Positions 8,356 through 16,603 of a stretch of DNA of 64,000 nt are shown in pieces. Below the pieces are notes generated by a model. It did no database searches and had not been told where the DNA came from. It worked only from the letters and a program-made list of their open reading frames with translations. Each line of letters begins with the position of its first letter. Position 1 is the first letter of the stretch. Source of the stretch: JANJUB01 sp031386985 (lineage in GTDB: Bacteria > Armatimonadota > Fimbriimonadia > Fimbriimonadales > Fimbriimonadaceae); NCBI GenBank assembly GCA_031386985.1, contig JANNCV010000026.1, positions 84,626-148,625 on the forward strand, written 5' to 3'. The translations under genes and the position numbers were made by a program.

Positions 8356-8806
8356 GGATTTTGAATCCGACCCACACGCCCATGAGGGCTATGGCAAACT
8401 GACCGACAGATGCAAAGAGCAAGAAGTATCCAACTAGTTGCCAGAACTCAAGCTGATCCGATGAGTTCAAGTTCGGTGTGCGGGGGCTTCCGTGAGGGAA
8501 TGAAAACAAAAGACTGTAACACATGGCGACAGTCAATAGCATGACTGCCGCTACCCCATAGGCCAGAGCGATAACGAGATGGCGAAATCGTATCTCAATC
8601 CCAGGATTGCCCCTCCTCAAAAAATAAACGAGCCCAAAGCCGGCAAAGACATATTGCAAATAACGGGAGATATGCAAGAGGTTCGTCGCGGCCATATCGT
8701 CGCTCGGTAAGAAACCCAACAAGAAAATGCAGAGCGCGATGAATAAAATGTACGCAATGACCCCGTGATAGAAATATGGAGTGGGGCCGCGCAGTTGTCG
8801 TCTCAC
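8321..8806 (-). CDS. Four-helix membrane protein, unknown function
   Basis: This 161-residue protein has four clear hydrophobic helices (about residues 13-34, 46-64, 74-98 and 124-150) and short polar loops; no family is recognised. It starts with GTG inside the sequence TAGTGA, overlapping the stop of a small upstream frame, which suggests translational coupling. It lies on the opposite strand between the truncated and the full isomerase copies, so it may have arrived with, or been trapped by, the rearrangement that broke the first copy. Confidence 0.7.
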   Translation of the reverse strand: MRRQLRGPTPYFYHGVIAYILFIALCIFLLGFLPSDDMAATNLLHISRYLQYVFAGFGLVYFLRRGNPGIEIRFRHLVIALAYGVAAVMLLTVAMCYSLLFSFPHGSPRTPNLNSSDQLEFWQLVGYFLLFASVGQFAIALMGVWVGFKILIPRKPQVDQF

Positions 8807-8991
8807 TAATGTCCCCCGTTCATTTCCTGCAGCTCACGTTCGACTTTACCTGGGTCTTGATGGCAAGGGACACGTTTTCGATGCATCCACTTCCTGGTTT
8901 GCAGGTAGCGGTCGTCTCCCAGTCGCAATTCCCAAACCATCCCGAAGCAATACGCAGGCAGAAAAGGAGCCAAAATAATCCATGTCCTCAC
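8806..8991 (-). CDS. Possible small protein coupled to the membrane gene
   Basis: A frame of about 61 residues from a GTG at 8991 ends in TAG at 8808-8806, whose G opens the next gene's GTG. It has one short hydrophobic stretch (WIILAPFLPAYCFGMVW) followed by a highly charged tail. The start region overlaps the isomerase ATG on the other strand by 10 bp; a later ATG would give about 44 residues. There is no family match or strong ribosome site. Support is the stop/start overlap and the hydrophobic-then-charged layout. Confidence 0.4.
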   Translation of the reverse strand: MRTWIILAPFLPAYCFGMVWELRLGDDRYLQTRKWMHRKRVPCHQDPGKVERELQEMNGGH

Positions 8992-10769
8992 CCATCTATC
9001 TCGTCGCCAGTGGCGATCTGCGGCTTTCAGCAAACCAGGTCTGTTGGGCGGCGCAAGCTGAAGTTGAAGCCGCCGTAATCAAGGCGATAGAAGTAAACGG
9101 AGAGAGCGTAATCCGGGCCCACGCCTTCGACGTGTCGAAACAACACGGGTTTATTGACTCCCAAAAAATGGGAATGGAGGTGTTTCGGGAGATTCCTTCG
9201 CATGCTCCAGTTATTGTTGTCGAGGCGGTTTGGCAGTACTCGCATCATGTTTTGGCGGGATTGACCACGCACTCCGGACCGATTTTGACGGTTGCTAACT
9301 GGTCGGGGCAGTGGCCGGGATTGGTGGGGTTACTCAATCTTAACGCGAGCCTAAGAAAAGCCGGGATCACGTTTTCTAGTCTATGGAGCGAAGACTTTTC
9401 CGATGATTTCTTTCAGGGCGGCCTCAAAGAGTGGTTAGGCGGCAAACAACTCAAGCACGACGAATCGCACGTTAGAATATATCTGGCACCCTTCCAGGGT
9501 GCGGAAGCAACTGGGCGCGAACCCGGGGTGTCGCTTCGCTCGACCCCGGGCTATCGGGCTGTGACCCCTCCGGGGGCCCTTGATACTGGTCCCTCGTTGG
9601 AAGCTGACCCCAAAGGGATTACTCATCAGAGCCTGGGGTTAAGCGAAGCGACACCCCAGGTTCAAGCCTTCAGGTCCGAGCACCCTGAAGGGGGTGCCGC
9701 AAGGGGCCAGACTCCTCTTATCAGTAGCCAGTCTGAACTTGGCCAAAAAATCGGCGAAGACATCCGCCGCGATAAGACCATCATGGGCGTTTTTGACGAG
9801 GGGTGTATGGGGATGTATAACGCGATTGTTCCGGATGAATTGCTTCATGCAACCGGTGTTTTTAAGGAGCGGCTGAGCCAAAGCGCGCTCTTCGCCGCAA
9901 TGAATCTTGTAACCGATAATGAAGCTAAAAAAGTCTACGACTGGCTCAAGCAACGAGGCATGACCTTCAATCTCGGCTCGAACGAAGCCACCGATCTCAC
10001 CGAGTTTCAGATACTCCAGCAATGCAAAATGTACATTGCCGCCGTGAAAATCGCCGATGAGTTTGGTTGCGAGGCGATTGGGATTCAATATCAACAGGGC
10101 TTAAAGGATATGTGCCCGGCTTCGGATTTGGTGGAGGGCATGCTCAATAACCCTGACCGTCCCCCGGTCTTCACGGGCTCCCGCGAGCTATTCCCAAACA
10201 AGGCCGTCACCCATTTCAACGAAGTGGACGAATGCGCGGGGCTTGATGCGATTGTTACCAACCGCATTTGGACGGCGATGGGTCTTGACCCTTCAAACAC
10301 GCTCCACGATCTACGTTATGGCGAGCAATACGGCGATGACTATGTCTGGGTTCTACTGATTTCAGGAGCCGCGCCTGTGTCCCATTTCATCGGAGGCTAT
10401 CAAGGTGCGTTCGGCGACCGACAGCCCCCCATGTATTTCCCCCTCGGCGGCTCCACCATGCGCGGAATCAGCAAACCGGGCGAGATTGTTTGGAGCCGGA
10501 TTTATGTCGCCGATGGCCGACTCAAAGCCGATATGGGTCGCGCCACCGTAGTCGAACTCCCGGAGGAAGAAACCCAGAGAAGGTGGCAACTAACCACCCC
10601 CCAATGGCCGATCATGCACACCGTTATTCACGGTGTTTCAAGAGATCAAATGATGGCTCGGCACATGTCGAACCATATCCAAGTTGCCTATGGCGGCGAT
10701 GAAGCCTTGGTGGCGAAAGCCGCCGCATTCAGCACGATGGGGATCGAAGTTTTCTTATGCGGAGTTTGA
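8982..10769 (+). CDS. L-fucose/L-arabinose isomerase-like protein with in-frame repeat insert
   Basis: This 595-residue protein belongs to the fucose-isomerase-like group, which interconverts aldoses and ketoses with a divalent metal; the exact sugar is not known for such distant members. Conserved stretches include MGVFDEGCMGMYNAI, FKERLSQSALFAAM, EFGCEAIGIQYQQGLKD, FNEVDECAGLDA and FPLGGSTMRGISKPGE. Start is supported by AGGAGCC 7 bp upstream. Residues about 168-240 do not belong to the family: they are encoded by a palindromic repeat element inserted in frame between the N-terminal Rossmann-like part and the RRDKTIMGVFDEG region. The catalytic region downstream looks intact, so the enzyme is probably still functional with a surface loop. 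Confidence 0.82.
   Translation: MSSPIYLVASGDLRLSANQVCWAAQAEVEAAVIKAIEVNGESVIRAHAFDVSKQHGFIDSQKMGMEVFREIPSHAPVIVVEAVWQYSHHVLAGLTTHSGPILTVANWSGQWPGLVGLLNLNASLRKAGITFSSLWSEDFSDDFFQGGLKEWLGGKQLKHDESHVRIYLAPFQGAEATGREPGVSLRSTPGYRAVTPPGALDTGPSLEADPKGITHQSLGLSEATPQVQAFRSEHPEGGAARGQTPLISSQSELGQKIGEDIRRDKTIMGVFDEGCMGMYNAIVPDELLHATGVFKERLSQSALFAAMNLVTDNEAKKVYDWLKQRGMTFNLGSNEATDLTEFQILQQCKMYIAAVKIADEFGCEAIGIQYQQGLKDMCPASDLVEGMLNNPDRPPVFTGSRELFPNKAVTHFNEVDECAGLDAIVTNRIWTAMGLDPSNTLHDLRYGEQYGDDYVWVLLISGAAPVSHFIGGYQGAFGDRQPPMYFPLGGSTMRGISKPGEIVWSRIYVADGRLKADMGRATVVELPEEETQRRWQLTTPQWPIMHTVIHGVSRDQMMARHMSNHIQVAYGGDEALVAKAAAFSTMGIEVFLCGV
9485..9700. repeat. Palindromic repeat element inserted in a coding frame
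   Basis: The element is built of paired hairpins. The outer ones are GCACCCT/AGGGTGC (9486-9502) and GCACCC/GGGTGC (9680-9697), each the inverse of the other. The inner ones are CCCGGGGT/ACCCCGGG (9522-9550) and CCTGGGGT/ACCCCAGG (9632-9660), whose loops GTCGCTTCGCT and AGCGAAGCGAC are exact reverse complements. The whole is therefore a large inverted repeat of about 216 bp that is read through in frame by the isomerase gene. It resembles intergenic GC-rich palindromes of other bacteria and, in its protein-coding position, Rickettsia palindromic elements. Confidence 0.85.
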
Positions 10770-10872
10770 ACCTGAAGTTCGGGAAATTCTAATGATTCCA
10801 CGGGCGACTGGGGGGATATTGAAAAGCTGGTGAACCACACTCATTTTGCCCTATGCAGCGGGGCTAAGCCAC

Positions 10873-11436
10873 TCAGGGCGGTTGGGGCGAGTCAACGTCT
10901 TCCAGCCTACCGGCCACCGGCACCCGGGTCACAAATCCCTCATTCGCGCTAATGATTGAGCGGGCACCTTGGTCGCCGATGAGGGCCTCCAGTTGGGGTC
11001 GGTAGCTTGAGCAGAACAGTATCGGATGGCCTAACCGATCGGGTTCGGCGTCATAGATCGGCGCGATTATTGCGCCAACTGGAGCTGCCTCAAATTGAGA
11101 CAGCAGCGCCCTGATTACTGCGGGCTGAAGGTCCGGCATATCGCCAAGGGCGATAAGGAAACCGTCGCATTGTGAGCAGGCTTTGATCCCCGCCGCAAGC
11201 GAGGAGCCGATGCCGGTCGCGTAATCGGGGTTGAAAACGCATTCCACGCCCGCTTCTCGAGCGACTAGACCGGCATCCCGCCCCGTCACAACGACTACGT
11301 CCAAGCCGCTCTCAACTAGCGCTCGAACCGTTGCCCTTATCATGGATTCCCCATGCCAATCAGTGAGCAACTTGTTTGGCCCGCCGAAACGGGAAGACAG
11401 ACCAGCGGCCGGGACGACCGCCCTAACGACGCGCAT
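10873..11436 (-). CDS. MobA-like nucleotidyltransferase (molybdopterin cytidylyltransferase type)
   Basis: This 187-residue NTP transferase has the signature VPAAGLSSRFGGPNKLL, the metal-binding region LIALGDMPDL, then GHPILF, IGDQGAR and a C-terminal EDVDSP (DIDTP-type) motif. In the MocA/MobA-like group it attaches CMP (or GMP) to molybdopterin for molybdenum hydroxylases. It is the last gene of the operon containing the two hydroxylase subunits and XdhC and overlaps xdhC by 14 bp, which fits cofactor maturation for that enzyme. MocA (CTP) is more likely than MobA (GTP) by context. Confidence 0.82.
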   Translation of the reverse strand: MRVVRAVVPAAGLSSRFGGPNKLLTDWHGESMIRATVRALVESGLDVVVVTGRDAGLVAREAGVECVFNPDYATGIGSSLAAGIKACSQCDGFLIALGDMPDLQPAVIRALLSQFEAAPVGAIIAPIYDAEPDRLGHPILFCSSYRPQLEALIGDQGARSIISANEGFVTRVPVAGRLEDVDSPQPP

Positions 11437-12409
11437 TGCGAACCTGCACGATTTCGGCCATGATGCTCAGCGCAATTTCTTCGGGTGACCTTCCGCCGAT
11501 CTTCAGGCCAACAGGGCCGTGGATTCTTGCAATTTCTTGACTGGAAAAGCCCCTCTCTGAAAGCTGCAAACGGCGCTTTTCCTGGGTCACGCGCGAGCCC
11601 AAAGCTCCAATGTAAGCAACGGGCGAGCGGAGCAGAAACTCCAACGCTACATCATCAATCTTCGGGTCGTGGGTTAACACCACGGCATAGGTCTGCTCCG
11701 TCAGATTAACTTGTTTAAGTGCGTCTTCGGGCCAGCTCACCACGGTCAGATCGGGCGGTACCGGGAACCGCTCGGAGCTAGCGAGGACCGCACGGGGGTC
11801 AATCAGGATCGTTTCGAAGCCGAGTTCGCGGGCAAACTTGATGAGAGGGATGGCGATGTGAACCGCGCCAACAATGACCAATTTCTCCCGGCTCGGAAAG
11901 ATTTGGGCAAAGTGCTCTTGCCCCTCGTGCTTGAATGTTTGGCTCTCATTGAAGTGACCGGAATCGCAAATCCATTGATCTCCTTCCCCCGTTTGCGATA
12001 AAGTTGACATTGAAACCGGCTGGAGGTTGCTCACTAAGACCGTGGGTAGATCGTTAGCGATTCTTTCCATCGCTTCGGTCCAAACCAAATTTAAGTTGGG
12101 TTCAGGTTGAACCCAAATCCGAATCCGACCTCCGCACGAAAGCCCGATTTCCCAAACGCTTTCATCCGAAAGTGAACCGAAATCCAACATGATGGGTTGA
12201 TGCGAGGATAATGATGCCAGGGCTGATTGCATGACTGCTGGTTCCACACAGCCACCCGACACAGAGCCCACGACCGCTCCATCTTCGCGCACGCCCATAA
12301 CCGCTCCCACAGGCCGAGGTGAGGAGCCCCACGTTTCAATCACCGTCGCGAGCGCGAACCGATGTCCTTCCGCTTGCCATCTTTGCAAGGTTGGCAAGAC
12401 GTCGCGCAA
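11423..12409 (-). CDS. XdhC/CoxF-family molybdenum hydroxylase maturation factor
   Basis: This 328-residue protein has the XdhC N-terminal motif ATVIETWGSSPRPVGAVM, then GSVSGGCVE and GLSCGG, and a C-terminal Rossmann-type domain (KLVIVGAVHIAIPL, VVLTHDPKIDD, YIGALGS). XdhC proteins bind sulfurated molybdenum cofactor and help insert it into xanthine-dehydrogenase-type apoenzymes. It lies 3 bp downstream of the molybdopterin subunit and overlaps the MobA-like gene, so all are one transcription unit. Confidence 0.88.
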   Translation of the reverse strand: MRDVLPTLQRWQAEGHRFALATVIETWGSSPRPVGAVMGVREDGAVVGSVSGGCVEPAVMQSALASLSSHQPIMLDFGSLSDESVWEIGLSCGGRIRIWVQPEPNLNLVWTEAMERIANDLPTVLVSNLQPVSMSTLSQTGEGDQWICDSGHFNESQTFKHEGQEHFAQIFPSREKLVIVGAVHIAIPLIKFARELGFETILIDPRAVLASSERFPVPPDLTVVSWPEDALKQVNLTEQTYAVVLTHDPKIDDVALEFLLRSPVAYIGALGSRVTQEKRRLQLSERGFSSQEIARIHGPVGLKIGGRSPEEIALSIMAEIVQVRNARR

Positions 12410-12412
12410 AAG

Positions 12413-14452
12413 CTACACCAATTCCTCAACCTTGATCGGGAACTGCCTCACTCGCTTACCGGTGGCTGCGAAAACCGCGTTCGCAATCGCGGCGGGAACC
12501 GAAGGATAGCCAACTTCACCCATGCCCCCAAAATTGCCGCCGCTGTCTTCGATGAAGATTTCCATTTTTGGTGTATCGGACATTCGCGCCCAATGGTAGC
12601 GATCAAAATTGTCCTCGGCCGCTCCTCCCGCTCGAATGGTGATAGCCGATCGAAGCGCGGTCGCAATGCCGTCAACGAACGCGCCTTGAACTTGAGCTTC
12701 AACCCCAAGCGGATTGATGGTTGTGCCCGCGTCAACCACGGCCACCATTCTGGTCACTTTGACTTCACCATCAGCGAAGGTGACCTCCACGACATGAGCG
12801 ATGCACGAACCATAACCGTCAAAGCAGGCGATTCCTCGCCCTGATCCGGCCGGCATCGCCGTTCCCCATCCGGCCCTCTTTGCGGCACTCTCCAGAACTT
12901 TCTTCAGGCGCGGACTCTTCATCAGCTTAACTCTAAAGGCCAACGGGTCTTGACCAGCGGCATGAGCGAGCTCATCCATAAAGCACTCGTTAACGACGAT
13001 GAGCTGACTGTGCTCAACTGATCGCCAGGGTCCGGTTGGAACTGGAGAATCAACGCCACCTCCCCGCATTCCGGCTTCCGGAATCTCATAAGGCAGGTAC
13101 GTATTCGCGCCGTATTCGCCATTGCCTCGCCCTGCGGGAGCCTGCAAATACTGGTGACTCCAACCCGTAGGATTTCCGGTGGCATCAAGTGCAGCCTTCA
13201 TTATATGCTCGCTCATGGGGCGATAAGTATCGTGGGTGATATCGCACTCACGTGTCCACAAGAGCTTCACTGGTTTCTTTAACCGCTTAGAAAGGTCAAC
13301 CGCCTCCGCAACCCAACTATTCGAAAACTTGCGACCAAAACCGCCACCCAGTAGCAAGTTGTGAACGATCACTTTTTCCTTAGGGATCCCCAAGGTGCGG
13401 GCTGTTTGGTTTTGGGCGCCATCAGGAGATTGCGAGCCCGTCCAGATTTCGGCAGAATCGTCTCTCACATCCGCAATGGCATTGAAAGGCTCCATCGCGG
13501 CGTGGGCCAGGTAGGGCAACTCGAAACTCGCTTCGATCACCTTTGTCCCCGTCATCGCTTTGTGAGCAACCACGGCCTTCTTAAGATCGGCGCGAAGGGT
13601 TCGAGTGGAGACATCAGGGCTCCCACCGGTCCAAGTAACTTTTAGCTTATCTCGACCCTTGAGGGCGGCCCAAGTGTTTTTGGCAATGACCGCGACTCCG
13701 CTTGGAATGGCTATTACATCCAATACACCAGGGATCGCTCGTGTCTCGGAATCATCAATTGCCGATTGAGTGGCCCGATAGGCGGGGGGGCGAAGACACA
13801 CCGCGAAGACCATTCCTTCTACCGAAACATCGTAAGCAAACTTTGCCTTGCCCGTCACCACGTCGTGATTGTCAACCCGCTTGGTCGCTTTGCCAATAAC
13901 TTTGAAGTTGGCGTTCTCCTTTAGGGTTACCGTTTCGGGAACGGCGATTGATTGAGCGGCTTCGGTCAGCTCACCGTAACCGACGGATTTTCCGTTGGCT
14001 CCAAAGACCTTGCCATTTTCGGTTCTGCAGGTCGCAGCGTCAACGCTCCATTGCTTAGCCGCCGCGCCGATTAACATTAGGCGAGCGCTTGCACCAATCG
14101 TTCGCAGTTGCTTGCTCATGCCCCGCGTACTACCGGAGCCGCCGGTTCCTTGGCGACCATAAGTTGCGTCATCGCCCGGCGCATTGACGACTTTTACTTT
14201 TGTCCAATCGGCATCAAGCTCTTCGGCGACGAGCATCGCGAATGACGTTCGAACCCCTTGGCCCATGTCAGATCGGTTGATCGAAATCGTTACGCTTCCG
14301 TCTGGATCAATTTTTAAAAAAGCGCTTGGCGCGAATGTAGCTCCCTTCGCGGGAGAGGCACAAGCGGCGGATGAAAAAGTGCCCAGCACCAAGCTAGCAC
14401 CTGAGCCTGCGATGATCTGAAGCATCGAGCGACGAGTGAGGGTTGCGTTCAT
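12413..14452 (-). CDS. Molybdopterin-binding aldehyde/isoquinoline oxidoreductase subunit (IorB-like)
   Basis: This 679-residue large subunit of a xanthine-oxidase-family hydroxylase starts with a Tat-type signal (TRRSMLQIIAGSGASLVLG), so the enzyme probably works outside the cytoplasmic membrane. It has the IorB-like order without a fused FAD domain: SDMGQGVRTSFAMLVAEELD, TGGSGSTRGM, LLLGGGFGRKF, MRGGGVDSPVPTGPWRSVEH and, near the C-terminus, GMGEVGYPSVPAAIANAV, whose Glu matches the catalytic Glu of the family. It overlaps the upstream 2Fe-2S gene by 4 bp. Substrate is unknown; aldehydes or N-heterocycles are the usual ones. Confidence 0.88.
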   Translation of the reverse strand: MNATLTRRSMLQIIAGSGASLVLGTFSSAACASPAKGATFAPSAFLKIDPDGSVTISINRSDMGQGVRTSFAMLVAEELDADWTKVKVVNAPGDDATYGRQGTGGSGSTRGMSKQLRTIGASARLMLIGAAAKQWSVDAATCRTENGKVFGANGKSVGYGELTEAAQSIAVPETVTLKENANFKVIGKATKRVDNHDVVTGKAKFAYDVSVEGMVFAVCLRPPAYRATQSAIDDSETRAIPGVLDVIAIPSGVAVIAKNTWAALKGRDKLKVTWTGGSPDVSTRTLRADLKKAVVAHKAMTGTKVIEASFELPYLAHAAMEPFNAIADVRDDSAEIWTGSQSPDGAQNQTARTLGIPKEKVIVHNLLLGGGFGRKFSNSWVAEAVDLSKRLKKPVKLLWTRECDITHDTYRPMSEHIMKAALDATGNPTGWSHQYLQAPAGRGNGEYGANTYLPYEIPEAGMRGGGVDSPVPTGPWRSVEHSQLIVVNECFMDELAHAAGQDPLAFRVKLMKSPRLKKVLESAAKRAGWGTAMPAGSGRGIACFDGYGSCIAHVVEVTFADGEVKVTRMVAVVDAGTTINPLGVEAQVQGAFVDGIATALRSAITIRAGGAAEDNFDRYHWARMSDTPKMEIFIEDSGGNFGGMGEVGYPSVPAAIANAVFAATGKRVRQFPIKVEELV

Positions 14453-14910
14453 TTCGACTCCTTAGCCACGGATTTAACGGCTTCAAAAATACGAACGTAG
14501 GTTCCACATCGGCAAAGATTGCTGTCCATGGCTTCTTTGATTTCGTCTTCGGTGGGTTTCGGCGTCTGCAAAAGCAAGCTCGCCGCCCTCATTATCTGGC
14601 CAGATTGGCAATAACCGCATTGTGGCACATCGTGCTCAATCCAAGCCTTTTGCAAAGGGTGGTCGCCATTTTTACTCAAGCCTTCAATGGTTACAATTTT
14701 GTCTTCACCAACTTCGGCCAGGGTCATTTGACAGCTCCGCTTAGCATAGCCCTCCGCCATGACGGTGCAAGCCCCGCAAGTTCCAATCCCGCACCCATAC
14801 TTGGTGCCCGTCAGCCCTAACATATCTCGCAAAGCCCAGAGAAGCGGCATGTCTCCCTCCGCCTCAACCGTTTGCACTTTCCCATTCACATTAATCTTGA
14901 AAACTGCCAT
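14449..14910 (-). CDS. 2Fe-2S subunit of molybdenum hydroxylase (IorA/CoxS-like)
   Basis: This 153-residue protein has the two iron-sulfur binding regions of the family: the plant-ferredoxin type CGIGTCGACT with a later Cys, and the helical type CGYCQSGQ followed by CRCGTY. It passes electrons from the molybdenum site of the large subunit. With no FAD subunit nearby, electrons probably go to a cytochrome or quinone, as in IorAB-type enzymes. First gene of the operon; GGAG lies 11 bp before the ATG. It has no signal of its own, so it would be carried out by the Tat signal of its partner. Confidence 0.92.
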   Translation of the reverse strand: MAVFKINVNGKVQTVEAEGDMPLLWALRDMLGLTGTKYGCGIGTCGACTVMAEGYAKRSCQMTLAEVGEDKIVTIEGLSKNGDHPLQKAWIEHDVPQCGYCQSGQIMRAASLLLQTPKPTEDEIKEAMDSNLCRCGTYVRIFEAVKSVAKESK

Positions 14911-14984
14911 AAAAGTAAGCTCCGTTCTTATTCGCTATGCTACTCCATTACGAGATTTCATGTGCTAGCGGTGCCACATAAATT

Positions 14985-15800
14985 TTAGACATTTTCTGCG
15001 CGAGGTGATCGTTCAGAACGAGGTACGGCGCTTACAATTTTGGGATCTAACCCGTATCGCATTAAGTCGCTCGCTATTCGGGGGGCATCGGATTCGCTCG
15101 TGACGCCAAACACAGCTGACCCTGAGCCGCTTAATCCCGCCTGCTGGCAACCAAGAGTAACTATGCGTTCAATCAAGTCGAGGCTTGCACTTGGGGCCAC
15201 GCGCTCGAAATCGTTATGCAACTTATCGTCGGCAGGGAAGTCGCGAAATTCGTAACTCAGTTCATCAAGACGAGCGTAGGCAGAGGCACTGCTCACCCCC
15301 TCGGTGGGCTTGATGATGATGAATCGCACGCCCGGGTCAGGGTCGGGAAGCTGAGTCAGTTTCTCCCCGTAGCCCTCTCCCATTGCCCGCCCGCCCTTCA
15401 AGAAAAATGGGGTATCCATGCCAATTGCATAAGCGATTTCGGCAAGGTAAGTCGAAGGCAAGGGGCTCGGCGCAAAGCTGTTGATTGCGATCAGAAGCCC
15501 GGCCGCATCTGAGCTACCACCGCCGAGTCCGGCTTCCGTGGGAATGTGCTTTTCGAGCGTGATTCGGAGGGGTGGCAAGGAGGTGTATTCGCTGAGAAAC
15601 CGTAGCGCTTTAACAACGGTGTTTTCCTCGGGAACGTCCTCACAGAAGAAACCGGGCTCATCTTCATCTGAAACCGTTAGATAGTCAAACCATGAAATCG
15701 CTTGAAAGATGGTTCGGATCGGGTGATATCCACGGTTATCGCGTGGGCCCACCGCGAGAAAGAGATTTATCTTTGCGGGGCAAGCGATTTGAACTCTCAC
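14985..15800 (-). CDS. ispE: 4-diphosphocytidyl-2-C-methyl-D-erythritol kinase
   Basis: This 271-residue GHMP kinase phosphorylates CDP-methylerythritol, the fourth step of the non-mevalonate isoprenoid pathway. Motifs: N-terminal CPAKINLFLAVG with RGYHPIRTIF, the ATP loop PTEAGLGGGSSDAA, the acidic residue in GMDTPFFLKGG, and the C-terminal LSGSGSAVFGV. The GTG start overlaps the preceding gene by 4 bp (GTGA), so it is translationally coupled to a membrane protein of unknown function. Length and motif order are normal for IspE. Confidence 0.95.
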   Translation of the reverse strand: MRVQIACPAKINLFLAVGPRDNRGYHPIRTIFQAISWFDYLTVSDEDEPGFFCEDVPEENTVVKALRFLSEYTSLPPLRITLEKHIPTEAGLGGGSSDAAGLLIAINSFAPSPLPSTYLAEIAYAIGMDTPFFLKGGRAMGEGYGEKLTQLPDPDPGVRFIIIKPTEGVSSASAYARLDELSYEFRDFPADDKLHNDFERVAPSASLDLIERIVTLGCQQAGLSGSGSAVFGVTSESDAPRIASDLMRYGLDPKIVSAVPRSERSPRAENV

Positions 15801-16591
15801 AAATCCCTCATTTCAAGGTGTTCGGGCTCAATCGGAATTGGGGGAGGCAGAATTGAAATTGTCTTGGGAAAATTGCTGAAATCCAACTCATCCAGGGCCT
15901 GGTCTATGGCTTGAAGTTGGACCCGTGCCTCGGCCAATGAATCAAGGAAGTCATGGCTCGACATATCGGGTTGCTTGCCCACTAATCGGTAGCCGAGCAT
16001 CTTCATACGAAGGCTATCTAGAGTGGTCATGTAAACCGCGGCTTGCGCTTCAGCTCGCTGCACGCCTCCCATTACACCGCCATAAATCTGGCGATATTCG
16101 GCGATATTTTTGTCAGCGATGCGATAAAGCTCCCGCGCTTGAGGGTCACCCGACATCCCTTCCCACGAGGGAGGCGATTGCAGAATCCCCTTCTCCGTCT
16201 CAAAAACGTCGTACGTGATGAGATCGGATCGCCTTAAAGCCGCATAAAGAGACTCGCCTACCCCGTGGATAGTCTTAGGCATTTCCTGCAAATCGGCGAT
16301 ATGATCGCGGCGCATTTTTGAAAGGACATCATCAAATCTTTCAAGGCGATCTTCGCATGCAGACCACAAAGCTTTGAATCGCATGTTCTTCCACCGCTTT
16401 GCCACGCCCGCTTTATAGGAGCCATTGATGTAGCACCCCGACACGAATCCAAGAATCCCAATGCCCAGCCACTCGACTTGGGTGAAAATTCCTAGTCCAG
16501 CGCAAACCAAAGGCACGACCCACACGAGGCGTCCCGCTCGAAAGAGCTCTTGCGTGAACAGCCGTTTATCAATGCGCCGGATATCGTCCAA
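15797..16591 (-). CDS. Membrane protein of unknown function upstream of ispE
   Basis: This 264-residue protein starts with TTG and carries two adjacent hydrophobic helices near the N-terminus (about residues 20-35 and 40-58), followed by a long, charged, helical cytoplasmic region likely to form coiled coil (about 70-245) and a Pro-rich tail (ILPPPIPIEPEH). No family is recognised. It is 12 bp after the ThuA-like gene and overlaps ispE by 4 bp. Confidence 0.75.
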   Translation of the reverse strand: MDDIRRIDKRLFTQELFRAGRLVWVVPLVCAGLGIFTQVEWLGIGILGFVSGCYINGSYKAGVAKRWKNMRFKALWSACEDRLERFDDVLSKMRRDHIADLQEMPKTIHGVGESLYAALRRSDLITYDVFETEKGILQSPPSWEGMSGDPQARELYRIADKNIAEYRQIYGGVMGGVQRAEAQAAVYMTTLDSLRMKMLGYRLVGKQPDMSSHDFLDSLAEARVQLQAIDQALDELDFSNFPKTISILPPPIPIEPEHLEMRDL

Positions 16592-16603
16592 AGTTCAAAT
16601 TTC

